Shown: positions 43,982 to 53,325, counted from the stretch's first letter. The stretch: 64,000 bases of DNA from Arthrobacter sp. SPG23 (GCF_000876655.1 NZ_JYCN01000026.1:124001-188000), one strand, 5' to 3'. Numbers and translations are program-made. Notes: generated by a model from the letters alone, not told the origin.

Positions 43982-44281
43982 ATGGCAACCGACTACGATG
44001 CGCCCAGGGTGTCCACTGAGGACGAGTCAAACGAAGCGGCCGATGTCCTCAAACCCGAGCGCTCTGCCACGCAAACGTCCCAGATCGACGTCGACGAGTC
44101 CGACCTGGCCGACTCCTTCGAGCTCCCGGGTGCTGACCTGTCCCATGAGGAACTCCTGGTGCAGATCATCCCCGTCCAGAAGGACGAGTTCACCTGCATG
44201 TCGTGCTTCCTGGTCCACCACCGCAGCCAGCTGGCCCGCGAGAAGGACGGCATGAAGTACTGCAAGGATTGTGAAGGCTAG
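43982..44281 (+). CDS. DUF4193 zinc-ribbon-like protein
   Basis: 99 residues, very acidic N-terminal half, then EELLVQIIPVQKDEFTCMSC followed by FLVHHRSQLA and a final KYCKDCEG. Two CxxC pairs suggest a small zinc ribbon. DUF4193 is essentially restricted to actinobacteria and usually about this length; its function is unknown. The start is preceded by GGAAGAGACC. The next gene follows after 60 bp. Confidence 0.92.
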   Translation: MATDYDAPRVSTEDESNEAADVLKPERSATQTSQIDVDESDLADSFELPGADLSHEELLVQIIPVQKDEFTCMSCFLVHHRSQLAREKDGMKYCKDCEG

Positions 44282-44324
44282 CTCCCGCCTCCTGCCAGAC
44301 GGTCGATGGAGGATCGCGTCCCGC

Positions 44325-44330
44325 TATACT
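44325..44330 (+). promoter_or_regulatory. -10 box of the S4 gene
   Basis: TATACT lies 11 bp before the S4-protein ATG, so transcription would start within a few bases of it, giving a very short leader. The -35 match (GTCGAT, about 17 bp upstream) is weak. Confidence 0.45.
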
Positions 44331-44341
44331 CGGCTGCAGTC

Positions 44342-44725
44342 ATGAGCAGCCTTCCGTCAGCCCCCGCCACAGTCCGTATCGATGCGTGGCTGTGGGCAAT
44401 CCGCGCCTACAAGACCCGCTCCGCGGCCACTGCCGCCTGCCGGGCCGGGCACGTCCGGCTCAACGGAAACCCCGCCAAGGCCTCGCAATCTCTGGTTCCG
44501 GGCGACACCGTCCGGGTGCGCCAGCCGGGGTACGAACGGATTCTTGAGGTCCGGCGGCTGATCGCCAAGCGCGTGGGGGCCGAGGCGGCCGCGCACTGCT
44601 TCACCGACCACACCCCGCCCAGGCCTGTCGCGCCGGCGCTCGGCCTTCCGCAACGCGACCGCGGGACCGGGCGGCCCACCAAGAAGGACCGCCGCGAAAT
44701 GGAACGCCTGCGCGGCCCGGCCTAA
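44342..44725 (+). CDS. S4-domain RNA-binding protein (Hsp15-like)
   Basis: 127 residues. The S4 domain begins VRIDAWLWAIRAYKTRSAAT and includes GHVRLNGNPAKASQSLVPGD, as in Hsp15/YrfH, which binds stalled 50S-nascent-chain complexes in enteric bacteria. A basic tail (GRPTKKDRREMERLRG) follows. The ATG at 44342 lies just after a TATACT box and lacks a good ribosome site, consistent with a nearly leaderless mRNA. Confidence 0.88.
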   Translation: MSSLPSAPATVRIDAWLWAIRAYKTRSAATAACRAGHVRLNGNPAKASQSLVPGDTVRVRQPGYERILEVRRLIAKRVGAEAAAHCFTDHTPPRPVAPALGLPQRDRGTGRPTKKDRREMERLRGPA

Positions 44726-44746
44726 GACTGGGAAGCAGCCTGCCGG

Positions 44747-46387
44747 CTACCTCATCAAGAAGGAGGCCAGAGGGTTGAGCCTGAAGAGGAAGGCAGCCAT
44801 GGCATCCCGGTTCACCGGCTGTAACGGCCGAAAAGTACCGTCGCTCCATCCCGTGGAGACCCCTCTGGCCGCTAAATAGGATATTTCGCGGTAGAACTGG
44901 TCATCGGGCTGTACATCCGCAAAGGGGCTGGCCTCGGGGCTAATGAAGCGCACATCGTCCACCACCCGGTACATGAATGCGGCCATGGCGTCACGGTTCA
45001 CCGGTTCGAGCGGACGGTAGGTACCGTCAGGCCACCCTTCGGAGATCTTCGTGTCTGCGAGCCAGGTGATCTCCTTATAGAACTTGTCTGTGGGGCGGAC
45101 GTCCGTGAAGGGTGAGGTCACGGGCGGGACGAAGTCCGGTGATCCGTGGAACCGGTACAGAAAGGCAGCCATGGCGTCACGGCGGACAGGTTCCAGCGGG
45201 CGGAAGGTCTGGTCGTCATATCCCGTGGTGATGCCGGCGGCCGCCAGCCAACTGATTTCGCGGTGATACAACGACCCGGCAGGAACATCAGCAAAGCTGG
45301 GGTTTCGTTCTCCGGCCACGTTCAGCGCCGTGATCCGGTTGGAAAAGCCCGTATGCACGGCATACATTGTCCGGCCGTCCGGGCTAAGGGCGACGTCACT
45401 GGGGCTGGCAAGGTGGGAGGGCAGAAACCATTGCGAACAGATCAGGGCGTTGGTGGTCAGGTCTACGACGCCGATGTGCCGCAGGTTTGGCATGGGGATG
45501 TAAATGCGGTTTCCCGACCGGCTCAGGGCCAGGGTTTCGCCAACCACGGGGAAGCTTGACTCGACGGTGCGGGACACCATGTCGACGACCACGGTCCGTT
45601 GATTGTAGTGGTCCATCGCGTACAGGGTGCTGCCGTCCTCGGTTATAGCCATTTTCCCGGCCGGGCCGCCCAAGGGAATGTCGTCCACGATGGAGCCCGA
45701 GGCCAGGTCCACAATGTAGATCGTGTGCATTCGGGCACCTGCGACGTAGGCATAGGTGCCGGTGGGGTCAAGCTCGAGGTCACTAAATGTGCCGTAGTCA
45801 GAGTCGTATTCCCACCGATCGATGACCGTTTCCGTGAGGGTGTCCAGCACGGTAATGGCATTGTTGTAATCGGCAACATACGCCCGGGTTCCGTCATGGT
45901 TGAATTTGATCGCCCCCGGCGATTGAGGCACCGGAATCGAGGTCGTCATGGTGTTTGTGGTCGTGTCAAAGACCTGAACCGTCATCGCATTGGTGGGCAA
46001 GTAGCCCTTCGTTCCGGACGGATTGAGCGTGACTTTGCCGGCATAGGGATAGTGGCCGGGTACTGGCATGGCCGCCATTTCGGTCAGTGTCTCAGTGTCG
46101 TAGACCGAGATAATTCCGCCGCCGTCGCTTCCCGTACGAACGCGTGAGACGTAGAGGCGGGACCCGTCCTTGTTGATCGTGACCGCCCCTGGGTCCCCCT
46201 CCGTCACCGGTGTTTCAAGGATCGGCGGCGCCGTCGGCAGGCCGCAACCGGTAATCGTGTTCCCGGTTGGCGCCGGGGTAATCGACGGTAGTGTCCCTGC
46301 TGCGTCAGAGGGGAGAGCCACTGCCGTCAGGCAAACTAGTGCCGCCGCCACGCCGGCAATCGTGCCCCGAACACTACGTCGTATCAT
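44747..46387 (-). CDS. secreted YncE-like beta-propeller protein with three SLH-like repeats
   Basis: 546 residues. Signal peptide (GTIAGVAAALVCLTAVALPS) with cleavage near SDAAG. Residues about 50-350 are YVTN/YncE-type propeller blades (TINKDGSRLYVSRV, IKFNHDGTRAYVADYNNAIT, VALSPDGRTMYAV). Three ~65-residue S-layer-homology-like modules follow: PSFADVPAGSLYHREISWLA, SPFTDVRPTDKFYKEITWLA and SPFADVQPDDQFYREISYLA, each ending RDAMAAF. It probably stays attached to the cell wall. The ligand is unknown. Confidence 0.85.
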   Translation of the reverse strand: MIRRSVRGTIAGVAAALVCLTAVALPSDAAGTLPSITPAPTGNTITGCGLPTAPPILETPVTEGDPGAVTINKDGSRLYVSRVRTGSDGGGIISVYDTETLTEMAAMPVPGHYPYAGKVTLNPSGTKGYLPTNAMTVQVFDTTTNTMTTSIPVPQSPGAIKFNHDGTRAYVADYNNAITVLDTLTETVIDRWEYDSDYGTFSDLELDPTGTYAYVAGARMHTIYIVDLASGSIVDDIPLGGPAGKMAITEDGSTLYAMDHYNQRTVVVDMVSRTVESSFPVVGETLALSRSGNRIYIPMPNLRHIGVVDLTTNALICSQWFLPSHLASPSDVALSPDGRTMYAVHTGFSNRITALNVAGERNPSFADVPAGSLYHREISWLAAAGITTGYDDQTFRPLEPVRRDAMAAFLYRFHGSPDFVPPVTSPFTDVRPTDKFYKEITWLADTKISEGWPDGTYRPLEPVNRDAMAAFMYRVVDDVRFISPEASPFADVQPDDQFYREISYLAARGVSTGWSDGTFRPLQPVNRDAMAAFLFRLNPLASFLMR

Positions 46388-46543
46388 TTCCGTCCCCCAA
46401 GGAAAGGCCGAAGCGCCGGGCCCGCGTGAACTTCCGGCCCCGTAACTCCGGCGGGGCTTCCGTAGCCCCGAGGGTAGGCTACAGGGCCGCCGTCCTGGGA
46501 AACAGGCCTGAGCCGGGACTGTTCCGCCGAATGATGCAAACGA

Positions 46544-47620
46544 TCATGCGGCGGGCCCGAAGCTCAGGAGCACCTTCCCGGATTCCGCGGAGTTCCGGGC
46601 GACGCCGAACGCCTCGAGGGCGGACTCCACCGGGTACTCATGCGTAATCACCGGGTCGACGTGCAGGGAGCCGTCGGCGAGGGCCGCGATGACGTCGTCG
46701 ATCTCGTCGTTGAAGCGGAAGGAGCCCAGGAGTTCCAGTTCGCGGGTGATGGCCAGGGAGATCAGGACGGGTTGGGGTCCGGACGGCAGCAGGCCCACCA
46801 TCACCACCTTGCCGCCGCGGACAGCGCCCTTGATGGCGGAGGCAAGACCGTGGTGGTTGCCGGAGGATTCAATCACCACGTCCGCCTCGACGGCGGCGAT
46901 CGCTTCCGCGTCGTCGGCGGCGAGGACCTTGTCCGCGCCCGTGGCCGTAGCGATTTCCAGCGGCCTGGCGTGCATGTCGACGGCGACGATCCGGCCTGCG
47001 CCGGCCCGTTTCAGGACCGCGACGGCAAGCGCGCCGATGGGGCCGCTGCCGATCACGAGGGCAGTCTTCCCCGCGACGTCCCCGGCCCGGGACACTGCGT
47101 GCCATGCAACGGAGGCGGGCTCGATCAGCGCGGCCGTGCGCAGGTCAATGCCCTCCGGCAGCGCGCGCAGCATCCGCGCCGGCAGGTTCACGTAGCGGCT
47201 GAAGGCCCCGTCAGTGTGCGGGAAACGGGCGGCACTGCCCAGGTAGGTGCAGCCCGGCGACAGATTGGGCCGGTCCTCGGGATACCGTGCGGTACCCGGG
47301 CCGGGGGTGGCGGGGTGGACGGCGACGGCAGTCCCCGTGGCCGGACCGGTGCCATCCGCCGCGGCGCGGACCACAGTCCCGGAAATCTCGTGGCCCAGCA
47401 CCAGGGGCGCCTTCAGGATGGATTCACCGGCCGCTCCGTGGAGCCAGTAATGGAGGTCGGAGCCGCAGATGCCGCCGTACGCCACTTCCACCACCGCTTC
47501 GTCGGAACCCGGGGGCGGCACAGGTACGTCTTCGATCCGGAGGTCACCGGCCGCGTGGGCCACCACGGCAGGACCAGAGACGGGAAGGGCTGCGGCAGGC
47601 AGGGCTTCGCTGTTGGGCAT
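46544..47620 (-). CDS. idnD: L-idonate 5-dehydrogenase-like zinc enzyme
   Basis: 358 residues. Catalytic motif GGICGSDLHYWLHGAAGESI, GHEISG and NAD fold VIGSGPIGALAVAVLKRAG; the HP...YLGSAARFPHTDGAFSRYV block is characteristic of IdnD. It would oxidise L-idonate to 5-ketogluconate. Oddity: the four structural-zinc cysteines of relatives are absent; the lobe reads GPGTARYPEDRPNLSPGC with one cysteine. The start touches the next upstream gene's stop (47620). Last gene of the idn-like operon. Confidence 0.85.
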   Translation of the reverse strand: MPNSEALPAAALPVSGPAVVAHAAGDLRIEDVPVPPPGSDEAVVEVAYGGICGSDLHYWLHGAAGESILKAPLVLGHEISGTVVRAAADGTGPATGTAVAVHPATPGPGTARYPEDRPNLSPGCTYLGSAARFPHTDGAFSRYVNLPARMLRALPEGIDLRTAALIEPASVAWHAVSRAGDVAGKTALVIGSGPIGALAVAVLKRAGAGRIVAVDMHARPLEIATATGADKVLAADDAEAIAAVEADVVIESSGNHHGLASAIKGAVRGGKVVMVGLLPSGPQPVLISLAITRELELLGSFRFNDEIDDVIAALADGSLHVDPVITHEYPVESALEAFGVARNSAESGKVLLSFGPAA

Positions 47621-48390
47621 CAGACCACCACCGTCATTCCGCCGTCGATGAAGATGGTCTGGCCGTTCACGAAGTTGGAACCGTCGGAGGCCAGCCAGAC
47701 GGCCGGGCCGGCGAGGTCCTGCACGGTCCCCCAGCGGTGGGCCGGGGTGCGTCCCAGGATCCAGGCGTTGAACTGCTCATCGTCCACCAGGTTCTGGGTC
47801 ATCTCGGTGTGGATGTAGCCCGGTGCGATCCCGTTGATCTGCAGGCCGGACGCCGCCCATTCCGCGGTCATGGCCCGGGTCAGGTTCCGCAGTCCGCCCT
47901 TGGCCGCGATGTACGGGGCGATGGTGGGCCGGGCCAGGTCGGTCTGCACCGAGCAGATGTTGATGATCTTGCCCCGGCCGCGCGGGATCATGTGCCTGGC
48001 CGCTTCCCGCCCCACCAGGAAGGCGCTGGTCAGGTCCGTGGAGATGACGCGTTCCCAGTCCTTCACATCCAGCTCCAGCATGGGCACCCGGTGCTGGATC
48101 CCGGCGTTGTTCACCAGGATCTCCAACGGCCCCACGTTCTCTTCCACCCAGGCGACGCCGCGCGCGGCCTCGGCGTCGCAGGTGACGTCGAAGGCGCAGC
48201 TGTGTACCCGCCCCGGCGGATAGTCGGCGGCCATCGCGGCTTCGGCGGATTTGAGCCGTTCCCGGTTGATGCCGTTCAGCACCACGGTGGCGCCGGCATC
48301 AGCCAGGGCCCTCGCCAGCGCGTTGCCGATCCCCCTGCTCGAACCGGTCACCAGGGCAACGCGCCCCGTCAGGTCAAAAAGTGCACTCAT
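47620..48390 (-). CDS. idnO: SDR oxidoreductase, gluconate 5-dehydrogenase-like
   Basis: 256 residues. Rossmann start ALVTGSSRGIGNALARAL, NNAG block, catalytic S-Y-K in ICSVQTDLARPTIAPYIAAK, and VNGQTIFIDGGMTVVV end. These match gluconate 5-dehydrogenase (IdnO), which reduces 5-ketogluconate to gluconate and follows IdnD in the idonate pathway. It overlaps the upstream D-2-hydroxyacid dehydrogenase by four bases (48387-48390). Confidence 0.88.
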   Translation of the reverse strand: MSALFDLTGRVALVTGSSRGIGNALARALADAGATVVLNGINRERLKSAEAAMAADYPPGRVHSCAFDVTCDAEAARGVAWVEENVGPLEILVNNAGIQHRVPMLELDVKDWERVISTDLTSAFLVGREAARHMIPRGRGKIINICSVQTDLARPTIAPYIAAKGGLRNLTRAMTAEWAASGLQINGIAPGYIHTEMTQNLVDDEQFNAWILGRTPAHRWGTVQDLAGPAVWLASDGSNFVNGQTIFIDGGMTVVV

Positions 48391-49331
48391 GCGAAAGGAC
48401 CGGCCTGCACCAGGTTGGCGGGTGCCTGTCCCGCGGCGAGGGCTTCGAGCTGGTGCCGCAGGAGCTTGAGGATCCTCGGCTGGAACGCCGACGCGTTGCC
48501 GCCGATGTGGGGCGTGATCAGGGCGTTGGGCGTGGACCACAGCGGGTGGTCCTGGGGCAGCGGCTCGGGATCCACGACGTCGAGCGCGCACTGCAGGCGG
48601 CCGGACAGGACTTCCTTGGTCAGGGCAGCCGTGTCCACCACGGAGCCGCGGCCCACGTTTACCACCAGGGCACCGTCCGGGAGGGCGGCGAGGACCTCTT
48701 CGCCGATCAGCTGGTGGGTCTGCTGGTTCAGGGGCAGTACCGTGACCAGGATGTCGTGTGTGGCGGCGAGTGCGGGCAGTTCCGCGGAGGCGTGCACTTC
48801 GCCGTATTCGTCAGTGCGGGCTGCACTCCCCACCCGGGTGACGGTGACTTCGAAGGGTTCCAGGCGGCGGGCGATCTCGTGTCCGATCCCGCCGACTCCC
48901 ACCAGCAGCACCCTCCGGTCCGCCAGCGACTGGCGCCGCTCCGGCCGCCACAGGCCGTACTGCTGGTCACGGACGGCCTGGTCGATGCCGCGCAGTTTCG
49001 CGAGGATCAGCCCCACGGCCAGCTCCGCCGTCGCGGCAGCGTGGACGCCGGAGGCGTTGGCCACGCCCGCCGCCGGTCCGGCCGCCTCGATGACGCCGTC
49101 GTACCCGGTGGACTGCGTCTGCACGAACTTCAGGCATTCCGCCTTGGCGAGGGACCCCAAAACGGCGGATGCGTCGATGTACGGGAGGATGACGCCGTCG
49201 ATCTCACCCGGCGTCCCGCCGTCGGGATCAGTCTTCAGGTCCCAGACCACTCCCCTCAGCCCTTCAGGGAGGGGCGAGAGATCGGAGAGCAGTTGCGGGT
49301 CGGGAAAGCTGACGGTGCGGACTGTTTGCAT
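48387..49331 (-). CDS. D-isomer 2-hydroxyacid dehydrogenase
   Basis: 314 residues. NAD fold VLLVGVGGIGHEIARRLEPF, substrate arginine in VNVGRGSVVD, and catalytic His in ITPHIGGNASA; GRLQCALDVVDPEPLPQDHP is typical. Within an idonate cluster it may reduce 2-ketogluconate or 2,5-diketogluconate, or oxidise a sugar acid; the substrate is inferred. The start MQTVRTVSFPD at 49331 was chosen because it begins the conserved domain. Confidence 0.87.
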   Translation of the reverse strand: MQTVRTVSFPDPQLLSDLSPLPEGLRGVVWDLKTDPDGGTPGEIDGVILPYIDASAVLGSLAKAECLKFVQTQSTGYDGVIEAAGPAAGVANASGVHAAATAELAVGLILAKLRGIDQAVRDQQYGLWRPERRQSLADRRVLLVGVGGIGHEIARRLEPFEVTVTRVGSAARTDEYGEVHASAELPALAATHDILVTVLPLNQQTHQLIGEEVLAALPDGALVVNVGRGSVVDTAALTKEVLSGRLQCALDVVDPEPLPQDHPLWSTPNALITPHIGGNASAFQPRILKLLRHQLEALAAGQAPANLVQAGPFA

Positions 49332-49377
49332 CGAAGAACCTATCAATCGTGGGATGTAATGAAGCGGGCGCAGGCGG

Positions 49378-50127
49378 TCAGCGCCGGTCAAAGGTGAGGC
49401 CGCCGGGGACCTGGAAGGTGGGCATGAGTTCGAGCATGCCCACGTTGACGTGGCGGGGTGTTTCGATCGCGTAGTCCATGGCGTTGACGATGTCGTCCGT
49501 GGTCAGCGATTCGTAGCCCTCGTAGTACGTCTTCCACGCCTCTTCCATGGCCTCGGGAGTACCGCCCATGTTGCGGCCGAAGATTTCCGTTTCGACGCGG
49601 CCGGGGCAGATTTCGGTGACGCGGATGCGCTTGCCCACGGTGTCGTTGCGCAACTGCCGGGAGACCTGGTGCACTGCCGCCTTGGTGGCGTGGTAGACGG
49701 TGTGGCCGTAGAAGTTGTACAGGCCGGCAATGGAGCTGATGTTGATGACGTGCCCGCGGTCGCGTTCCACCATGCCCGGCAGGATCAGCCTGGTCAGCTG
49801 CAGCAGGCCGCGCAGGTTGACGTCCACCAGTTCGTCGATGTCGCTCTCGCTGGAGTCCAGGATGTTCCCCGGGCGGGAAACTCCGGCGCAGTTCACCAGG
49901 ATGTCCACTTCAAGATTGCCGACGGCGGCAGCCAGCGCCGCCGTGTCGGTCAGGTCGACGACGTGTGGGACCGCGCCGGTTTTGTCGGCCAGTTCGTTGA
50001 GGCGCTCCTCGTTGCGGGCCAAGGCGTGGACGGTTAGTCCCCGCTTGGCCAGGCGGCCGGCGATTGCGGCACCCATTCCGGTGGACGCGCCCGTGACGAC
50101 GGCAGTTGAATAATCTGAAAAAGGCAT
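49378..50127 (-). CDS. SDR family oxidoreductase
   Basis: 249 residues. AVVTGASTGMGAAIAGRL, NCAGVSR, and catalytic triad in NISSIAGLYNFYGHTVYHAT followed by K. This is a classical SDR of the YdfG/serine-dehydrogenase-like group. AGGAGA six bases before the ATG sets the start. It follows the MFS transporter and precedes the 2-hydroxyacid dehydrogenase by 46 bp, so it is probably part of the same sugar-acid operon. Confidence 0.87.
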   Translation of the reverse strand: MPFSDYSTAVVTGASTGMGAAIAGRLAKRGLTVHALARNEERLNELADKTGAVPHVVDLTDTAALAAAVGNLEVDILVNCAGVSRPGNILDSSESDIDELVDVNLRGLLQLTRLILPGMVERDRGHVINISSIAGLYNFYGHTVYHATKAAVHQVSRQLRNDTVGKRIRVTEICPGRVETEIFGRNMGGTPEAMEEAWKTYYEGYESLTTDDIVNAMDYAIETPRHVNVGMLELMPTFQVPGGLTFDRR

Positions 50128-50197
50128 GGAAGTCTCCTGGTGGATTGCGTGCAGTGCTGAAAGTGCAGTACTGAGGGTGCAGTGATGAGGCGGGTGG

Positions 50198-51538
50198 TTA
50201 GGCGTCGCGGAGCGGCAGGTGCGCCCGGTCCTTGACCGTGCTGACGGCGGCAAGGGTGCCCAGCGCGGTGATGACTGCGTAGAACGCTGGCATGTAGATG
50301 TTGCCGGTGGATGAGATCAGCCAGGTCATCAGCAGCGGTGCCGTACCGCCGAAGAGTGCAGACGAGATGTTGTAGCCCAGTCCGTAGGCCGAGTATCGGA
50401 CCCGGGTGGGGAAGAGTTCCACGATCAGGATGTGGATCACTGCGGTGTGGCCGGCGAAGACGACGGCCATGATGCAGGCGCCGAGGATGGCCAGTGCCAT
50501 CTGGCCGGTGGCGATGAGGGCGTAGGAGGGAATGCCGAGGACGGCCATGGCGATTGCGGAGCCGGCGATGACTTTCTTGCGGCCGATGCGGTCCGAGAGG
50601 GCGCCCATGAAGGGGATGGCGATGCAGATGACCACCAGGCTGCAGGCAGTGACCAGGAGGGCTTCGCCGATGGTGAAGTTGAGCTGCTTGCCCTTGAGGA
50701 ATGTGGGCATGTACGAGAACAGGACGTAGTAGCCGGAGCCGTTCATGAGCGGGATGAAGAGGGCCAGCAGCATTGCCCGGCGGTGTTCGGCCGAAGCAAA
50801 CGCTTCCTTCAGCGGGTTCTCGGACAGCCCGCCTTCTTCCTTGAGCTTTTCAAAGTTGGGGGTGTCGCTGATCGCCTTGCGGATGTACCAGCCGATGATG
50901 CCCATGGGGATGGCCACCAGGAACGGGATGCGCCAGGCGAACGCGCCGAAGCCGCCGCCGTCGATCGCTGCCTGGGTGAGCCAGGGAGACATGGAGAACG
51001 CGACGAGCGTGCCGGTGAGCAGGGCGGCGAAGGAGGCGATCTGGGCGTAGGACGTGATCACGCCGCGCTTGCCTTCGGGTGCGTGCTCGGCGAGGAAGGT
51101 CATGGCGCCGGCGGCTTCGCCGCCAACGGAGAAGCCCTGCAGCATGCGGAGCAACACCAGGAGCACGGGGGCCGCGACGCCGATGGCCGCGTAGGCGGGC
51201 AGCAGGCCGATGCCCGCCGTCGCCACACTGATCAGCAGGATGACGAAGACCAGGAGCTTCTGCCGCCCTATCCGGTCGCCCAAGTATCCGCAGACCACGG
51301 CGCCGAGCGGCCGCACGAAGAATGACACGGCGTATCCCGCAAAGACGAACAACAGGGCGTTGTCCGGGTTGCCGGGTGCCAGGAAGACGAGGGCAAGGGT
51401 GCCGGCCATGAAAGCGAAGATGCCGTTGTCATAGAGTTCGACAAAAATCCCCACGCACCCGGCGGTAATGACTTTCCGGGTTTGCCCGGCACTGAGCCGG
51501 TCCTGCCGCGGGGCGGTCTCGCGCATTGATGTTGACAT
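50198..51538 (-). CDS. MFS transporter, metabolite:H+ symporter type
   Basis: 446 residues, about 12 helices. MHS-family blocks: VELYDNGIFAFMAGTLALVF, CGYLGDRIGRQKLLVF, LRMLQGFSVGGEAAGAMTFL and ALSDRIGRKKVIAGS. It should import an organic acid, perhaps a sugar acid or carboxylate. It lies between pxpABC upstream (51 bp) and the SDR downstream (70 bp) on one strand and could serve either. AGGAAC precedes the ATG at 51538. Confidence 0.9.
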   Translation of the reverse strand: MSTSMRETAPRQDRLSAGQTRKVITAGCVGIFVELYDNGIFAFMAGTLALVFLAPGNPDNALLFVFAGYAVSFFVRPLGAVVCGYLGDRIGRQKLLVFVILLISVATAGIGLLPAYAAIGVAAPVLLVLLRMLQGFSVGGEAAGAMTFLAEHAPEGKRGVITSYAQIASFAALLTGTLVAFSMSPWLTQAAIDGGGFGAFAWRIPFLVAIPMGIIGWYIRKAISDTPNFEKLKEEGGLSENPLKEAFASAEHRRAMLLALFIPLMNGSGYYVLFSYMPTFLKGKQLNFTIGEALLVTACSLVVICIAIPFMGALSDRIGRKKVIAGSAIAMAVLGIPSYALIATGQMALAILGACIMAVVFAGHTAVIHILIVELFPTRVRYSAYGLGYNISSALFGGTAPLLMTWLISSTGNIYMPAFYAVITALGTLAAVSTVKDRAHLPLRDA

Positions 51539-51589
51539 GTTCGTTCCTAACTTAAATCTTGTGCGAAAAGACGGGGCCATCGGTGTTTC

Positions 51590-52603
51590 TCAGCTGCCTG
51601 CTGCCGGTACGAGTTCCGGCCAGCCGGGCTGCCTGCCGATGCCCAGGAGGGAGAAGACGGTGCTGACAGTGGAACGGAGGGTTTCCAGTTCCCGCAGCGC
51701 GGCCCGATGCTGGGCCGTTGCTTCCGGGACGGTGGTCTTTCGGAAAGTAATGGTGTGCCCGGGCCTGGCCTGGGCAAGGACGTCCAGTGAGCGGCTGGTA
51801 ACCACCGCGAGCACGGGATAGCCGGCGGTGACTCCGCGTCCGCGGTGCAGCACCAGGAGTTCCTCCCGGGACGGCACTTCGATAGCCCCCACCGGAACGC
51901 CGCGGGACAGCACTTCCGCTGTGGACTGGCGTTCGGGAAGCGCGCCGCCGAGGCGCAGGCCGATGTGGTTGCTCCGGCCGCTGACGGTGTATTCGGTGTT
52001 GTAAAGAAGGTCGGCGGTGTCCCCGAACTCGTCCACGTCCGGACCGTCCGTGACTTCCACAACCACCCGGCTGCTGAATTCGGGCCGGGTCAGTCCCAGC
52101 CGGAACAGCGGCAGGTCGAAGTACGGCTGCCGGATCGGTCCGACGCTTCGTGAGGTCTTCAGTTCGGTGCCTTCGGACAGCCGCAGGCCGAATCCGACGA
52201 CGGTGTCCGGGGCGCAGCTGCCGAGAAGGACGGGCGCCTCCACCGAGCCGTGAACGGCAACGTAGGCCCGCAGGCCGCCGGTGATCCGGCGCAGCGCCAC
52301 CGTTTCACCGGCCCGGACGGACACCGGTTCCCACTGCGGGCATTCGCGCCCGCCCACCGTGAGGTGCAGGGGTGCTCCGGTGACGGCGATGAGGACGTCC
52401 GTGGTGGCGCGCATCCGGAAGTCCAGGGCGGTGACCTCCAGCAGCGGCGCGTTGTCGGCGTTGGCGGCGAGGATGTTCGCTGCGCGGGCGGAGAACTGGT
52501 CCAGGGCGCCGTTCACGGGCAGCCCGAACCGGGGTCCCCGGAAGCGCCCCAGGTCGGTGACCACCGAGTTGCCGGGCTGATGGATGATCAACGAGCCGTT
52601 CAT
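51590..52603 (-). CDS. pxpC: 5-oxoprolinase subunit C (biotin-dependent carboxyltransferase-like)
   Basis: 337 residues. DLGRFRGPRFGLPVNGALDQ, GAPLHLTVGG, ALRRITGGLRAYVAVHGSVE, YTVSGRSNHIGLRLGG and a late VPVGAIEVPSREELLVLHRG are hallmarks of the KipA/PxpC family. With PxpA and PxpB it forms the ATP-dependent 5-oxoprolinase that opens 5-oxo-L-proline to glutamate. The ATG overlaps PxpB by four bases. The operon upstream carries a LysR-type element. Confidence 0.9.
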   Translation of the reverse strand: MNGSLIIHQPGNSVVTDLGRFRGPRFGLPVNGALDQFSARAANILAANADNAPLLEVTALDFRMRATTDVLIAVTGAPLHLTVGGRECPQWEPVSVRAGETVALRRITGGLRAYVAVHGSVEAPVLLGSCAPDTVVGFGLRLSEGTELKTSRSVGPIRQPYFDLPLFRLGLTRPEFSSRVVVEVTDGPDVDEFGDTADLLYNTEYTVSGRSNHIGLRLGGALPERQSTAEVLSRGVPVGAIEVPSREELLVLHRGRGVTAGYPVLAVVTSRSLDVLAQARPGHTITFRKTTVPEATAQHRAALRELETLRSTVSTVFSLLGIGRQPGWPELVPAAGS

Positions 52604-53325
52604 CGTGCCGCCTCCAGTTTCAGGCCGGCGAAGCTGGCGAACTCTTCGGGCTGGATCTGATGGAACCTGACCACGTCGCCGGGAACGTAGGGGACGAGCG
52701 GTTCGCTGGCGGCGTCGAGAACGGCCAGGGGTGTCTGGCCGATGACGCACCATCCGCCGGGTGCCGCCGCAGGGGCGATGACTGCCTGCCGGCCCGCGAC
52801 GGAAACGGCACCTGCCGGGACGGACAGGCGGGGGTCCTTGAGCCGCGGGACCGGGAGCGGGAAATCGGGCCCGTCCATCATGGGCGAGCCGGCCGGGGCA
52901 CCGAGGCAGCGGATCACGTAAGACTTGGCCGTATGGAGGGCAATGACCTCCTGGATCGACAGCTGCTCATGGGCGGCAACCCGCTCCAGGTCCGGACCGT
53001 ACTCCCCGCCGTAGACCACGGGGACCTCGAACGTGCGGGGAGCCCGGGACGGCGCACCAACAAAATCGAGCTGGCGCAGGCCCATCAGCACAAAGGCTCG
53101 GACCTGGCGTGCCGAGGTGACCCCGGGGTCGAATTCCACGAGCAGTGAGTCGTAAGTCGGCACAGCGCCGTGGACGCCGTCGGCTCCGGCTTCCTCAAGC
53201 CATTCGGCGAGGGCATGCACGGTGGTCCAGTTGGCTTCCGTGTCCGGGGACGAAGCGACGACGCGCAGAGCTGCGTCCCCTGATTCGTAAACCTCCACCG
53301 GAGTTGGGGTTGGGGTGGCTGCCAT
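52600..53325 (-). CDS. pxpB: 5-oxoprolinase subunit B (KipI-like)
   Basis: 241 residues. VPTYDSLLVEFDPGVTSARQ, EVPVVYGGEYGPDLERVAAH, CLGAPAGSPMMDGPDFPLPV, VPRLKDPRLSVPAGAVSVAG and WCVIGQTPL define the KipI/allophanate-hydrolase-subunit-1 family. It precedes pxpC with a 4-bp overlap and lies one base after pxpA's stop, so the three subunits are made together in the cytosol. Confidence 0.9.
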   Translation of the reverse strand: MAATPTPTPVEVYESGDAALRVVASSPDTEANWTTVHALAEWLEEAGADGVHGAVPTYDSLLVEFDPGVTSARQVRAFVLMGLRQLDFVGAPSRAPRTFEVPVVYGGEYGPDLERVAAHEQLSIQEVIALHTAKSYVIRCLGAPAGSPMMDGPDFPLPVPRLKDPRLSVPAGAVSVAGRQAVIAPAAAPGGWCVIGQTPLAVLDAASEPLVPYVPGDVVRFHQIQPEEFASFAGLKLEAAR

